A stretch of 64,000 nucleotides of DNA from Thiotrichales bacterium (GCA_016745035.1 JADGDE010000004.1:1-64000); one strand, 5' to 3'. Counted from the first letter of the stretch, positions 16,066 to 24,127 are shown. Notes: generated by a model not told the origin, from the sequence alone. Made by a program: numbers and translations.

Positions 16066-16356
16066 ATGAATCAATTAAACGCGAAGCAAAAAGAGTTTTA
16101 TAGAGAAGTTGCCAGGATTTTATGGGAGAAATGGGATCCTATAGGAGTTAATGATGGTGATAATGAATGGGATGACGAATATGATAGTTATGTACCGCAC
16201 ATATCTAGGCTAGCGATTGAAGGTAATGATGCCATGAGAATCGCTAATTCCCTATCTTCTTCCATTGAGCAAAATATTGGTTTACCAGCTTCGAAAGAGC
16301 ATGATTTAAAAGTCGCACAACTTATAGTAAATGCTAAGGAAAGCATACTTGGGTAG
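16066..16356 (+). CDS. Small acidic protein with WDPIGV...DEYDSY motif
   Basis: This 96-residue protein has LWEKWDPIGVNDGDNEWDDEYDSYVPHI near the N-terminus, a motif seen in a family of small proteins of unknown function (I recall DUF1871-type proteins, not certain). It is acidic and helical with no membrane segment. The ATG lies eight bases after the GTTATAC box of the attC-like site, which leaves no room for a good ribosome site. An attC site follows the stop by seven bases. Typical single-gene cassette; an immunity or antitoxin-like role is possible but unsupported. Confidence 0.7.
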   Translation: MNQLNAKQKEFYREVARILWEKWDPIGVNDGDNEWDDEYDSYVPHISRLAIEGNDAMRIANSLSSSIEQNIGLPASKEHDLKVAQLIVNAKESILG

Positions 16357-16363
16357 CTCTTAC

Positions 16364-16463
16364 GTATAACAAGCGCTTTAAGTCGGAACGTCAACAGTTG
16401 GCTATTGCTCGTTCCTCGCAAATTTTAGCCAACAATTTCCGTCCGCTTAAGCGGGCGTTAGGT
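16364..16463 (+). other. attC site, well formed
   Basis: Starts GTATAACAAGCGC and ends GCGGGCGTTAGGT. GTTAGGT fits GTTRRRY exactly. The arms pair AAGCGCTTTAAGTCGGA with TCCGTCCGCTTAAGCG, then CAACAGTTGGCT with AGCCAACA, in the imperfect way of Vibrio-type attC sites. It is 100 bp long. An open frame reading through it from 16398 should not be taken as coding. Confidence 0.85.
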
Positions 16464-16478
16464 TACAAGAAGAAATAT

Positions 16479-17126
16479 ATGTGGCCATTTAAGAAAAAGA
16501 ACAAATCTGATAGCAATCAGCCTGAGCAAAATAACCTCACCTGGATGCCTGTCGGTTCGGGAAACCCTTTCAACGAACCTATCATGGATATTCGTTCGGT
16601 TACATTAACTATGGTGTCAACTACGAAAGATCCAGCCATAGCCGAGAATTACACACAATCACGGCAAAGTATCGGAAAAGAGTTCATCAATCAAAGTCCT
16701 GTTTCGCCCAAAACCTACGAAACTAACTTTTCCTACTCGCACAATGGAGCAGAACTAGATGGCGTTGTTTTTAAATCGCCTGCGATGGAAATAAAGTGGG
16801 ATATTTACGCTTATGGGGAGTGGTTTTACTTCGTCAGAAGCTGGACATCGGATTTGATCTTCAAAGCAAAGTACGAAAATACAGGAGATGCTTTAATATT
16901 CCGAGAAATAGTAGCTGGTGATTCAGCTACAGAGGAAGATGCCCAAACCGTGCATTCGATAATGCTTACTCATGCTTTGGGTCGAATGTGGCCATTTCAC
17001 ATCCCGATTCATATGAGAGAAATACTCGTAGAAGATCTTGCTTTGGCTATGTTTTCACAGCATGGCTCAAAAGCAACAATCATTACGCACGCAAACATTT
17101 TCGACATTAATTTGGTGGGTCAGTAA
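16479..17126 (+). CDS. Cassette-encoded protein of unknown function
   Basis: This 215-residue protein starts with MWPFKKKNKSD. The ATG is chosen because the longer frame would translate the attC site; AAGAAG seven bases before the ATG is a weak ribosome site. It contains TWMPVGSGNPFNEPIMDIR, QSIGKEFINQSP and WDIYAYGEWFYFVRSWTSDLIFKAKY, which suggests a mixed alpha/beta soluble domain, and near the end HALGRMWPFHIPIHM. No signal peptide or catalytic motif was recognised. The stop codon shares a base with the next attC site, the tight packing typical of integron cassettes. Confidence 0.75.
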   Translation: MWPFKKKNKSDSNQPEQNNLTWMPVGSGNPFNEPIMDIRSVTLTMVSTTKDPAIAENYTQSRQSIGKEFINQSPVSPKTYETNFSYSHNGAELDGVVFKSPAMEIKWDIYAYGEWFYFVRSWTSDLIFKAKYENTGDALIFREIVAGDSATEEDAQTVHSIMLTHALGRMWPFHIPIHMREILVEDLALAMFSQHGSKATIITHANIFDINLVGQ

Positions 17127-17213
17127 CCTAACGCCTGCCTTCAGCCTACCGCTTGTAGCGAATGACCGAAGGGAAGTAGCGAAAAGTGGATCGGCTGAAG
17201 GCAGGCGTTAGGT
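17126..17213 (+). other. attC site, textbook form
   Basis: Starts ACCTAAC (RYYYAAC) and ends GTTAGGT (GTTRRRY), 88 bp. The outer arms CCTAACGCCTGCCTTCAGCC and GGCTGAAGGCAGGCGTTAGG are complementary over 20 bases, and the inner part TAGCG/CGAAAAG is imperfect. This is the clearest evidence in the window for integron-type recombination. Confidence 0.9.
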
Positions 17214-17286
17214 ATAAAAATGAGCAAGGAAATACCATCATAGAAACAAAACATCTTACGGATGGCGGGTTGCATCATATATATAG

Positions 17287-17625
17287 AGAGAGGAGTGGTT
17301 AGACTCACCTCCTGCTTCTGAAAAGTCGAGATGTATCGCTTGGGAAAATACAATCATTATTAAAGCGCCAAATCGTGAGGCTGCATACCAAAAAGCAATC
17401 GATTTCGGTTCGTTATCTGATGGTACTGAATTCCAAAACGAAGAAGGGACAAGGAAGGGCAAGTGGGTTTTTTATGGTCTCACAAGTTTATTACCAATCT
17501 ATGATGAGCTTGAGGATAGAGCAGAGATTCTATGGGAAGAGCATGTTGGTAGAACCCTTGGGGAAATTAAATTACTTATAAAACAAAAGCATGAGCTGGA
17601 AGCGTTTGATGATAAAAATACCTAA
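17287..17625 (+). pseudogene. DUF4288-like gene without a start codon
   Basis: The frame opened by a TAG at 17284 and closed by TAA at 17623 reads WENTIIIKAPNREAAYQKAI, then GKWVFYGLTSLLPIYDEL and WEEHVGRTLGEIKLLI. This resembles the small DUF4288 proteins (W-E..I.I.KA...EA..KA, then KWVFVGL). It contains no ATG, GTG or TTG before the conserved part, and the usual first strand (about 20 residues) is missing or in another frame just upstream. It lies between two attC sites, so a damaged cassette is likely; a frameshift near 17280 would explain it. Confidence 0.55.
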
Positions 17626-17672
17626 CAATGTAATTCCACTCAGACTCTCGTGGGTAAAGTACATTGTTCGGC
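17620..17672 (+). other. attC-like site, short
   Basis: ACCTAAC (exact RYYYAAC) is followed by CAATGTAATTCCACTC, a loop, and GGGTAAAGTACATTG with GTTCGGC at the end. The same AATGTAATTCCACTC arm is present in the hairpins at 15489 and 16012. At 53 bp it is on the short side. Confidence 0.65.
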
Positions 17673-17688
17673 ATTAAAAGGTAGCAAC

Positions 17689-17802
17689 ATGAATGATCAG
17701 GAAATTATAAAAGTAATTGAAAATCTGATAGCATTTGCCGTAATATTTTGTTTGATAGCTTTTGATTGTAACAAAAAAGGGCATTCAGGTATCGCATGGT
17801 GA
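17689..17802 (+). CDS. 37-residue single-TM peptide
   Basis: An ATG ten bases after a weak AAAGG site opens a frame of 37 codons: MNDQEIIKVIENL, a hydrophobic stretch IAFAVIFCLIAF, then DCNKKGHSGIAW. It directly follows an attC-like site and is oriented with the array. One membrane helix with a short tail is all that can be seen. It could be a small toxin-like or accessory membrane protein; the evidence is position and hydrophobicity only. Confidence 0.4.
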   Translation: MNDQEIIKVIENLIAFAVIFCLIAFDCNKKGHSGIAW

Positions 17803-17877
17803 GACTGTGTTTTTTCACACGCTTCGTTGCAATACTCATATATTTTTTATTAACAATTCATAAAAAAGGTGAATAAT

Positions 17878-18048
17878 ATGGAAGTAGTCATTGGTTTAAT
17901 CATTGCCGCAGTTGTCGGCATAATAATAGCCAAAGATGCCAATAGCAGAGGCATGAGTGGATTAGGTTGGGGTATTTTTACATTTCTAATCTGTATTGTA
18001 GCAATACCAATATACCTAATAGTAAGAAAGCCAGTAAAAAGTGGGTGA
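17878..18048 (+). CDS. 56-residue two-TM membrane protein
   Basis: This 56-residue frame starts MEVVIGLIIAAVVGIIIAK, has a short loop DANSRGMSGLGWG, and a second helix IFTFLICIVAIPIYLIV with a basic C-terminus. An AAAAAGGTG site precedes the ATG. It overlaps the start of the next gene by eight bases, so the two are probably translated together. The family was not recognised; proteins of this plan are common as small inner-membrane proteins. Confidence 0.6.
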   Translation: MEVVIGLIIAAVVGIIIAKDANSRGMSGLGWGIFTFLICIVAIPIYLIVRKPVKSG

Positions 18049-18418
18049 GGTTTTTTTAGAGAAAAAGCCTTCGTTTTTATGGAGGTTTTTCCTCATTATT
18101 GCAATTGTAGGGTTTGCATCTATTGACAATAACCCTTTGGTAAAGTTCGAAGCAGAGTTAGGATTGTCCCCCTCACCAATAGAAAAAATATTTGGTGTAA
18201 AAAGTTTTTTTAGTGGTATGACGGAAGGTGTATTTCAGTTCATTCATATGAATATTGAAGCATCTATTCAGGCTAATATTTTTGCCCCCCTCGTTGTCCC
18301 ATTTGTCTTTTACAGCATATTGACATGGAGTTTTCCGAAAATAGATACAAAGAAAAAAGAGTATGCTTTCTTTTCCGTATTTATTTTGCTGTCAATCATT
18401 GTCAATATAGCTAATTAA
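18041..18418 (+). CDS. Three-TM membrane protein of unknown function
   Basis: This 125-residue protein begins with GTG within the end of the preceding gene. Hydrophobic segments lie at about 13-27 (LWRFFLIIAIVGFAS), 80-97 (IFAPLVVPFVFYSIL) and 107-123 (YAFFSVFILLSIIVNI), with a periplasmic or cytoplasmic middle part holding ELGLSPSPIEKIFGVKSFF. A MITE copy begins four bases after its stop. With the 56-residue protein upstream it makes a two-gene membrane unit; function unknown. Confidence 0.55.
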   Translation: MGEVFLEKKPSFLWRFFLIIAIVGFASIDNNPLVKFEAELGLSPSPIEKIFGVKSFFSGMTEGVFQFIHMNIEASIQANIFAPLVVPFVFYSILTWSFPKIDTKKKEYAFFSVFILLSIIVNIAN

Positions 18419-18421
18419 ATA

Positions 18422-18503
18422 TCTGATGTTACGCATTAAGCCGATTTTTATCACAATAGTGTGATTTTCCACCTGCCTAGTGAATCCTTTGCGTAACATC
18501 AGT
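18422..18503. repeat. MITE-like element, family A, copy 4 (short)
   Basis: Ends CTGATGTTACGCA and GCGTAACATCAGT with the inner TCACAATAGTGTGATTTTCCACCTGCCTAGTG block but without the GGAGCAATGG half, 82 bp. Confidence 0.75.
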
Positions 18504-18516
18504 TAAGTATGTCTAA

Positions 18517-18753
18517 CAAAAGCATCTAGCAGATAGCCAAAAATTACGCCGTTCATGCCTCGAACTGCATCTTTTGTCTGCAGCTGATGCCATTTTTGAA
18601 CAAGAATGGGAATATAGGTATTTCTCATACAATTCAATATGGTCAGATAATGAAGAAATGGGGTCGCTTCGTGATGGTTCCGGTGGTGAATGGTTTTTGT
18701 GGTTATCAGGTAACCTAGCAGGCTATAAGTGCTTGAGTCCAATGAAGAGGTAG
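18517..18753 (+). pseudogene. 5'-truncated fragment of a small conserved protein
   Basis: The frame reads QKLRRSCLELHLLSAADAI, EWEYRYFSYNSIWSDNEEM, GSLRDGSGGEWFLWLSGN and AGYKCLSPMKR before TAG. EWEYRYFSYNS...RDGSGGEWF is a motif I know from small bacterial proteins of unknown function, so this is real coding DNA, but there is no start codon in frame after the TAA at 18514. The MITE copy 4 ends 13 bases upstream, and the loss of the 5' end probably goes with it. GTCTAAC at 18511 fits an attC core box. Confidence 0.5.
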
Positions 18754-18832
18754 ACACCCACAATATTTCAGGCTTTGATAAACCTCAAAATATTGTGCCA
18801 GCAAAGCATGGCTGAAGCCGTGATTCCATTGT
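18750..18832. repeat. Dispersed repeat C, copy 2
   Basis: GTAGACACCCACAATATTTC, AGGCTTTGATAAACC, TTGTGCCAGCAAAGC and GGCTGAAGCCGTGATTCC follow in the same order as in 10540-10690, shortened in the middle. It separates the truncated gene from the SDR gene. Confidence 0.65.
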
Positions 18833-18874
18833 TTATTTGTCCTATGGGCTGGTTAATACATAACAGGAGAATTC

Positions 18875-19678
18875 ATGCCCAGACTTGAAGGCAAGATTGC
18901 ATTAATTACTGGCGCAGCTAGAGGTATTGGGCAAGCAATTGCTGAATTATTCTCTGCTGAAGGCGCACAGCTTATCTTATCTGATATTAATGATGAGCTA
19001 GGGCAAGAAGTAGCGGATAAAATCGGTGCCAATGCTAAATACATTCACCTTGATGTCTCACAGGAATCAGATTGGCAGCGTGCCTCAATGCTTATTGAAA
19101 AGGAATATGGGCGCTTAGATGTTGTCGTTAATAATGCAGGCATAACCGGTTTTCTTGAAACTCAAGGACCACATGATCCAGAGAACCTTGATTTGGATAG
19201 TTGGCATAAAGTCCACGAAATAAATTTAGATGGTGTCGCGCTTGGGTGCAAATACGGCATTCAATTAATGAAAAATTCCAACCATGCCAGTATTGTAAAT
19301 ATTTCATCAAGATCAGGTCTTGTTGGGATTCCTGCTGCGACAGCGTATGCCTCAAGCAAAGCAGCCGTACGAAACCATACAAAATCAGTTGCTCTGTATT
19401 GCGCAGAGAAATCCTATGCCATTCGGTGCAACTCAATCCATCCGGGCGCAATATTCACTCCCATATGGGATACCATGCTTGGTGAAGGGGAGCAAAGAGA
19501 AGCCACAATTAAAGCAATCTCTGCTGGTGTGCCGCTTGGGGTTATGGGGGATCCGGAGGATGTTGCTTATGCAGCACTCTATTTAGCTTCAAATGAATCG
19601 AAGTATGTAACCGGTATTGAGCTTAATATTGATGGTGGCATTCTTGCTGGCAGTACAGCCGCGCCATCAAGTAAATAA
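18875..19678 (+). CDS. Short-chain dehydrogenase/reductase (SDR)
   Basis: This 267-residue protein is a classical SDR: TGAARGIG (13-20) binds the cofactor, NNAG follows the fourth strand, and the catalytic tyrosine and lysine are in YASSK, with the serine in NISSRSG. An acidic residue after the second strand (SDIND) suggests NAD preference. The substrate is open; relatives include glucose and hydroxysteroid dehydrogenases. The ATG has AGGAG six bases upstream. GTCTAAC (RYYYAAC) follows the stop by one base, so it looks like another cassette gene whose attC was then invaded by repeats. Confidence 0.88.
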   Translation: MPRLEGKIALITGAARGIGQAIAELFSAEGAQLILSDINDELGQEVADKIGANAKYIHLDVSQESDWQRASMLIEKEYGRLDVVVNNAGITGFLETQGPHDPENLDLDSWHKVHEINLDGVALGCKYGIQLMKNSNHASIVNISSRSGLVGIPAATAYASSKAAVRNHTKSVALYCAEKSYAIRCNSIHPGAIFTPIWDTMLGEGEQREATIKAISAGVPLGVMGDPEDVAYAALYLASNESKYVTGIELNIDGGILAGSTAAPSSK

Positions 19679-19689
19679 TGTCTAACAGA

Positions 19690-19945
19690 CTGAAGATATA
19701 GAGACCATAATATTCAGGCTTCGATAAACACCATACAAACCTTAAGAGTCTATGCGAAATATGAATAATCTACTGCAAATCCGCTATTTTGGTCTAATTA
19801 CGCGCTTTTATTCGTTAAATAACGCGTTATTCGCCTCACAAAACCACGCAATTAGTCTCAAAATACCTGATTTTCGCGACGATTCCCATACTCCGCATAG
19901 ACTCTAAAGCACGGTTGAAGCCGTGATTCCATTTGGTATCGGGTA
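19690..19945. repeat. Dispersed repeat C, copy 3, split by a MITE
   Basis: The left part (ACCATAATATTCAGGCTTCGATAAACACC) and right part (GCACGGTTGAAGCCGTGATTCC) match copy 1, with MITE family B (19745-19905) inserted between them. The order of events is therefore clear: repeat C first, MITE later. Downstream GCTTCTAACACGC may be another attC core box. Confidence 0.65.
19745..19905. repeat. MITE-like element, family B, full copy
   Basis: The 161-bp element is bounded by AGAGTCTATGCG and CGCATAGACTCT, with imperfect extension (AAATATG against CATACTCCG). It is non-coding, with an inner palindrome AATAACGCGTTATT. Half a copy lies at 13015-13054. The insertion inside repeat C proves it is or was mobile. 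Confidence 0.75.
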
Positions 19946-20001
19946 AAGACAATGGTAGCTTCTAACACGCTAATCTTCTCCTTCTGATACACTTGCCTAA
20001 G

Positions 20002-21870
20002 CTATTCCCCCTTTTTTTGATTATTTTGTTGGCGACAATAGGCTTTCAGCGCTTGTTCATCTTCTTCTAAGGTTTGATTAAAATGATCGCGTAAGCGTTT
20101 ACTGGTGTCGGCAAGTGCATCTAAGCCTTGATCGCGGACTTGATACATTTGTTCTAATAAATGTAAATCATGTTGATAAAAACGTAGGCTGGCTTGTTCG
20201 ACTTGGCTATCACTGAAACCCAAATGGCTCAAGACCTCGCCACCAGAGCGCAGGGCGGTGTGGAAGGTTTCGCGATAAATATGTTCAACGCCTAGGTTTT
20301 GATAGGCAAAATAATGCTCGGCATCCCAAGCGCGGACGATGAGTTTAAGGTGCGGAAAATGGCGCTGACAGCGGCGTACCAACGCGAGGCTTTGTTCGCG
20401 GTCATCAATGGCAACGAATAAAATTTGCGCTTTATCTGCGCCCGCTGCACGTAAAAGACTTAAGGTAGTCGCATCACCATAAAAGACTTTAAAGCCATAT
20501 TTGCGCGTGCGTTCGATGTGATCGGGGTCATGGTCAAGCAATGTGACCGGAATTTGATTGGCATGGAGTAAGCGCCCGATAATTTGTCCAAAACGCCCAA
20601 AGCCAGCAATAATCACCGGCGGGGTTTCTTCATCAAATTGTTGGTTTTCCGGTGTGTGGGTTTGTTTCGCATGTTGTTTTAATTTCAATCTAGCAGCAGC
20701 GCGCTTGTCCAGTATGAACATTAATAAAGGCGTGGTCATCATCGACAGCGCCACCACCAAGACCAATAAGTCGATGGTGTCGGCGAGTAAAATGCCTTTG
20801 CTGCGGGCAAGGCTGAAAATCACAAAGGCAAATTCGCCGCCTTGGGAGAGCAACACCGCGAATAAGGCTGTTTGGCAGCGGGGTAAATGTGCCAAACGCC
20901 CGATAATAAATAACACCAGTGCTTTAATGCCAACCAAGGTCAAGACCAAGGCGAAAATCAAGCTGCTTTCTTGTTTTAATAATCCAAAATCAATCGACAT
21001 GCCGACGGCGACAAAAAATAGCCCCATCAATAAGCCTTTGAGCGGTTCGATAACGGTTTCTAAAGCGTGACGGTATTCGGAATCAGCTAGCAATAAACCG
21101 GCGATAAATGTCCCCAGCGCCATAGATAAATTTACCCAGTGCATCAACAGGGCAATGCCGATCACTAAAAACAGGGCAAAGGCGGTGAAGATTTCCGATA
21201 AGCCGGTTTTTGCCAATAAGCGCATGGTTGGGCGCAAGGCAAAGTGCCCGACTAAGACCAAGCCCACCACCACGCCTAAGGCTTTTGCGCCTGCCAGCCA
21301 TGCATTAACCGAGCTACCATCAGCCGGGGCATCGGGCAATGCCAGCAGCGGTAACAGTGCCAACATCGGGATAACGGCAAGGTCTTGGAATAACAGAATT
21401 GAAAAGGAGGTTTTACCGGCTTTGGTGGCGAAAATATTTTTTTCATGCAGCAATTGCAGACCAATAGCCGTAGAGGACAAGGCTAAACCCAGCGCGGCAA
21501 CAAAGCTGGTGATCATATTAAAATTAAACAGCAGCAATGCGCCCCAAAGCAGCAAACTGGTCGATAACAGTTGTAAACCACCGAGTCCAAAAATCGGTTT
21601 GCGCAATGACCACAGCGTCGCCGGGCTGAGTTCCAAGCCGATTAAAAATAGCAATAAGACCACGCCAAACTCGGAAAAATGTAAAATTTCCTCGGCATTG
21701 GTAATCAGTTGCAAGCCCCACGGGCCGATTAAAATCCCCGCGCTCAAATAGCCCAGCACCGAGCCAAGACCGATGCGTTTGGCAATCGGCACTAGCAGCA
21801 CGGTTGTACCGAGATAAATACCAATGTGTTGTAAAATTTCTAATAGCGCGTTTTGTTCGGGACTTGCCAT
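20002..21870 (-). CDS. Kef-type K+/H+ antiporter with RCK domain (CPA2)
   Basis: This 622-residue inner-membrane protein has about twelve membrane segments of the monovalent cation:proton antiporter-2 family (residues 1-385) and a cytosolic TrkA-N/RCK domain starting PVIIAGFGRFGQIIGRLL, whose GxGxxG binds a nucleotide, followed by VTLLDHDPDHI and YGDATTLSLLRAAGA. This is the plan of KefB/KefC/YbaL, which extrude potassium in exchange for protons, in KefB/C gated by glutathione adducts. No KefF/KefG-like ancillary gene is adjacent. It ends six bases after which the L,D-transpeptidase gene begins downstream on the map; in transcription order the transpeptidase gene comes first, five bases apart, so the two are probably co-transcribed. 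Confidence 0.9.
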   Translation of the reverse strand: MASPEQNALLEILQHIGIYLGTTVLLVPIAKRIGLGSVLGYLSAGILIGPWGLQLITNAEEILHFSEFGVVLLLFLIGLELSPATLWSLRKPIFGLGGLQLLSTSLLLWGALLLFNFNMITSFVAALGLALSSTAIGLQLLHEKNIFATKAGKTSFSILLFQDLAVIPMLALLPLLALPDAPADGSSVNAWLAGAKALGVVVGLVLVGHFALRPTMRLLAKTGLSEIFTAFALFLVIGIALLMHWVNLSMALGTFIAGLLLADSEYRHALETVIEPLKGLLMGLFFVAVGMSIDFGLLKQESSLIFALVLTLVGIKALVLFIIGRLAHLPRCQTALFAVLLSQGGEFAFVIFSLARSKGILLADTIDLLVLVVALSMMTTPLLMFILDKRAAARLKLKQHAKQTHTPENQQFDEETPPVIIAGFGRFGQIIGRLLHANQIPVTLLDHDPDHIERTRKYGFKVFYGDATTLSLLRAAGADKAQILFVAIDDREQSLALVRRCQRHFPHLKLIVRAWDAEHYFAYQNLGVEHIYRETFHTALRSGGEVLSHLGFSDSQVEQASLRFYQHDLHLLEQMYQVRDQGLDALADTSKRLRDHFNQTLEEDEQALKAYCRQQNNQKKGE

Positions 21871-21875
21871 AAGCT

Positions 21876-23534
21876 TTAAGGCACTCGTTTAACCACTTTC
21901 GGGCGTTCGGCTGCAAGAAAGGCATCTACCAACAACTGGTCGTGCCCATAAATATCATTACGGAAATGGGCTAAACCATTTTCATTCACCCATACCGTCC
22001 AGTACAAGATATAGACAGGCAAGGCGGCATCCAAGTCAACTTGGCGACTATTTTCACTGTCCATCGCCGATTGAATTTCTGCTTTTGACCACGGCACTTC
22101 TTGCTTAGCTAATACATATTCAGCCAAGGTTTGCGGTTTTTCGACCCGAACGCAGCCGGAGCTAAAGGTGCGTTGGGCTTTACTAAACAATTCGGGGTGA
22201 TGGGTATCGTGCAAATAAATATTAAAGCGGTTGGGGAACATGAATTTAATTTGCCCAAGGGCGTTATGCTTGCCTGGCAGTTGGCGAAATTGATAGGGGA
22301 AATTACTCGCACTGTAGCGCCACCAGTTAATATATTCGGTCTCAATCGGGGTGTTTTTATACAGCAGTTGCATTTTTTCTTTATGAAAATAGCTCGGATT
22401 TTTTTGTAATTTTGGCAAAATATCTTTAACTGCAATGCTGTGCGGTACGCGCCAATAAGGATTAAACACCACATGGGTCATGTCTTTTTTGAAAATGGGG
22501 GTGCTGCGGTCTAAACGGCCGATGATGACGTTAATCCGGTGTTGTAATTGATGCTGATCATAGGCTTGTAAATAAAACCCGGCGATATTGACGCGGATAT
22601 GGCGTGCGGGCAACTTTCTTGGCAGCCAGCGCCAGCGCTCCATATTAAGTTTAATTTGTGCAATACGATGTGCGAGGCTGATATTTAATAAGGCGCGGGT
22701 GTTGGGGCCGACAATGCCATCGGGTTCTAAGCCGTGGCGGGTTTGAAAATGTTTCACGGCCATTTCTAGTTCAGGATCGAACCAATCGCTGCTTAAATCT
22801 TCTTGCTCGCTGATTAAATCGCCGCTTTGTTGCAGGCGCTCACGCAACAAAGGCACATGTGGGTGATGCTTGCCAATTTTGAGTAATTTTCCTTCGGGCA
22901 CGCGTGTCCAAACCACCGTTTCACTGAGGCTGAGATAGTGTTGCAATAAAGCCCGTAAATCGTGATATTCCTGTCTATCCGGTGGCAGGCTATCGAGCAG
23001 TTTTAATAAGGCTTTGTCTTCAAGCGCCGTGGCTAAATCAACTAAAGGATTCCAATCCCGTGGCGCACGAATATACCAATCGGGGTCAATATCGCGGGGT
23101 TGAAAACGCCCGAAACGCACCGCCAAGGCGTAGCGCACAAAGGCATCGCTTAATAAAATTTCGACATCGGTTTGCTGACATGGGCGCTTAAACTTTTGCT
23201 CTAGGCAGGCGTTTAACACTTCCCAATGATAATCCTCGGCTTGTAAACCCTCGCGCCCGGCTTGGCGTAGATGGTAAAGCAATAACTTGCCATAGCTATT
23301 TAAGTTATGTTGGTAGGTCCACACGGGTTGATAGTCGCGGGTTTTATAAAAGGTTTTTAAGCCCCGGCGCTTTTTTAAGCGAATGCCAGAGAGTTTTAAG
23401 GGGTTTTTATAGCGAAAGCGCTGCGCCAAAGAGTCGGGATTGTTGGCAAAGATTTGCGTTAACAGGGGATTGGCGATGTTGTTCGCCCAACAAGAAGCGC
23501 TGACTAGAGACAAGATTAAAAAAACAAATTTCAT
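21876..23534 (-). CDS. L,D-transpeptidase, YcbB/LdtD type
   Basis: This 552-residue protein has a signal peptide (cleavage near SCWA), a scaffold region, a peptidoglycan-binding helical repeat (LEMAVKHFQTRHGLEPDGIVGPNTRALLN, about 257-285), and a YkuD catalytic domain with HDTHHPELF and FSSGCVRVE, which carries the nucleophilic cysteine. Such enzymes make 3-3 cross-links in the periplasmic peptidoglycan from tetrapeptide donors. Length and domain order match E. coli LdtD (615), slightly shorter. It is upstream of and near the Kef-type antiporter gene. No regulatory site was seen. Confidence 0.9.
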   Translation of the reverse strand: MKFVFLILSLVSASCWANNIANPLLTQIFANNPDSLAQRFRYKNPLKLSGIRLKKRRGLKTFYKTRDYQPVWTYQHNLNSYGKLLLYHLRQAGREGLQAEDYHWEVLNACLEQKFKRPCQQTDVEILLSDAFVRYALAVRFGRFQPRDIDPDWYIRAPRDWNPLVDLATALEDKALLKLLDSLPPDRQEYHDLRALLQHYLSLSETVVWTRVPEGKLLKIGKHHPHVPLLRERLQQSGDLISEQEDLSSDWFDPELEMAVKHFQTRHGLEPDGIVGPNTRALLNISLAHRIAQIKLNMERWRWLPRKLPARHIRVNIAGFYLQAYDQHQLQHRINVIIGRLDRSTPIFKKDMTHVVFNPYWRVPHSIAVKDILPKLQKNPSYFHKEKMQLLYKNTPIETEYINWWRYSASNFPYQFRQLPGKHNALGQIKFMFPNRFNIYLHDTHHPELFSKAQRTFSSGCVRVEKPQTLAEYVLAKQEVPWSKAEIQSAMDSENSRQVDLDAALPVYILYWTVWVNENGLAHFRNDIYGHDQLLVDAFLAAERPKVVKRVP

Positions 23535-23561
23535 AGCAGAGCCGTAAGCTGGGATGATGCC

Positions 23562-24029
23562 TTAAGCCCGATGATACGGGTGGTTATTTAATAAACTCCA
23601 AGCACGGTAGAGTTGTTCAGCGACCACAATACGCACCAAAGGATGGGGTAAAACTAAATTTGACAGCGACCAGCGTTGATTAGCACGCTCAAGACAAGCT
23701 GGGGCAAGGCCATCGGGACCGCCAATAAATAAGGCAATCGGCTTGCCGCCTTGTAGCCAATTATCTAACTGTTTTGCCAGTTCGGGATTATTCCATTGTT
23801 TGCCGTGTTCATCGAGGGCGATCACATGTGCGCCTTTAGGCACAGCTGCGAGCATGGCATCGCCTTCTTTTTGTTGTAAACGCTTAATATCTGGGCGTTT
23901 ACCCCGGTTAGGCAAAGCGATTTCATGCAGTTTTAATTGACAGTGTCCCCTGAGGCGTTTGGCGTAGTTTTCATAACCTTGCTTAACCCAAGCTTCTTGA
24001 CGCTGTCCGACGCTAATCAAATGAATCAT
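23562..24029 (-). CDS. rlmH: 23S rRNA pseudouridine-1915 N3-methyltransferase RlmH
   Basis: This 155-residue SPOUT methyltransferase modifies pseudouridine 1915 in helix 69 of 23S rRNA. The trefoil-knot signatures are FIGGPDG and LSNLVLPHPLVRIVVAEQLYRAWSLLNNHPYHR at the C-terminus. The open frame starts six codons earlier (TTG or similar at 24047), but MIHLISVGQ aligns with the family start and gives the exact E. coli length, so the ATG at 24029 is used. It lies 27 bases upstream of the L,D-transpeptidase gene in transcription order. In many gammaproteobacteria rlmH is near rsfS and mrdA, which are not here. Confidence 0.95.
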   Translation of the reverse strand: MIHLISVGQRQEAWVKQGYENYAKRLRGHCQLKLHEIALPNRGKRPDIKRLQQKEGDAMLAAVPKGAHVIALDEHGKQWNNPELAKQLDNWLQGGKPIALFIGGPDGLAPACLERANQRWSLSNLVLPHPLVRIVVAEQLYRAWSLLNNHPYHRA

Positions 24030-24127
24030 AGCTGCACACCTTACCATTGCTGTTGGGCTTTGGATAGGCTTTTTTTATGCACATGGGCATGAGGTGTTTT
24101 TGCCCAGTCATTAAATTTAGATTAATA

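Noticed and set aside
16398..16478. N-terminal extension of the protein at 16479
   Set aside because: These codons lie inside a well-formed attC site, so the ATG at 16479 was used.
17141..17581. Overlapping frames of about 70 codons in and behind the attC at 17126-17213
   Set aside because: They read the attC site or wrong phases of the DUF4288-like remnant.
18503..18763. Minus-strand frame of 86 codons
   Set aside because: The plus strand here carries the recognisable EWEYRYFSYNS...RDGSGG fragment; the minus frame is its shadow.
20558..21751. Two long plus-strand frames (170 and 198 codons) opposite the Kef-type antiporter
   Set aside because: They are antisense shadows of a clear, conserved membrane protein; their composition (Lys, Pro, Ser and Ala rich) is typical for reverse reading of membrane codons.
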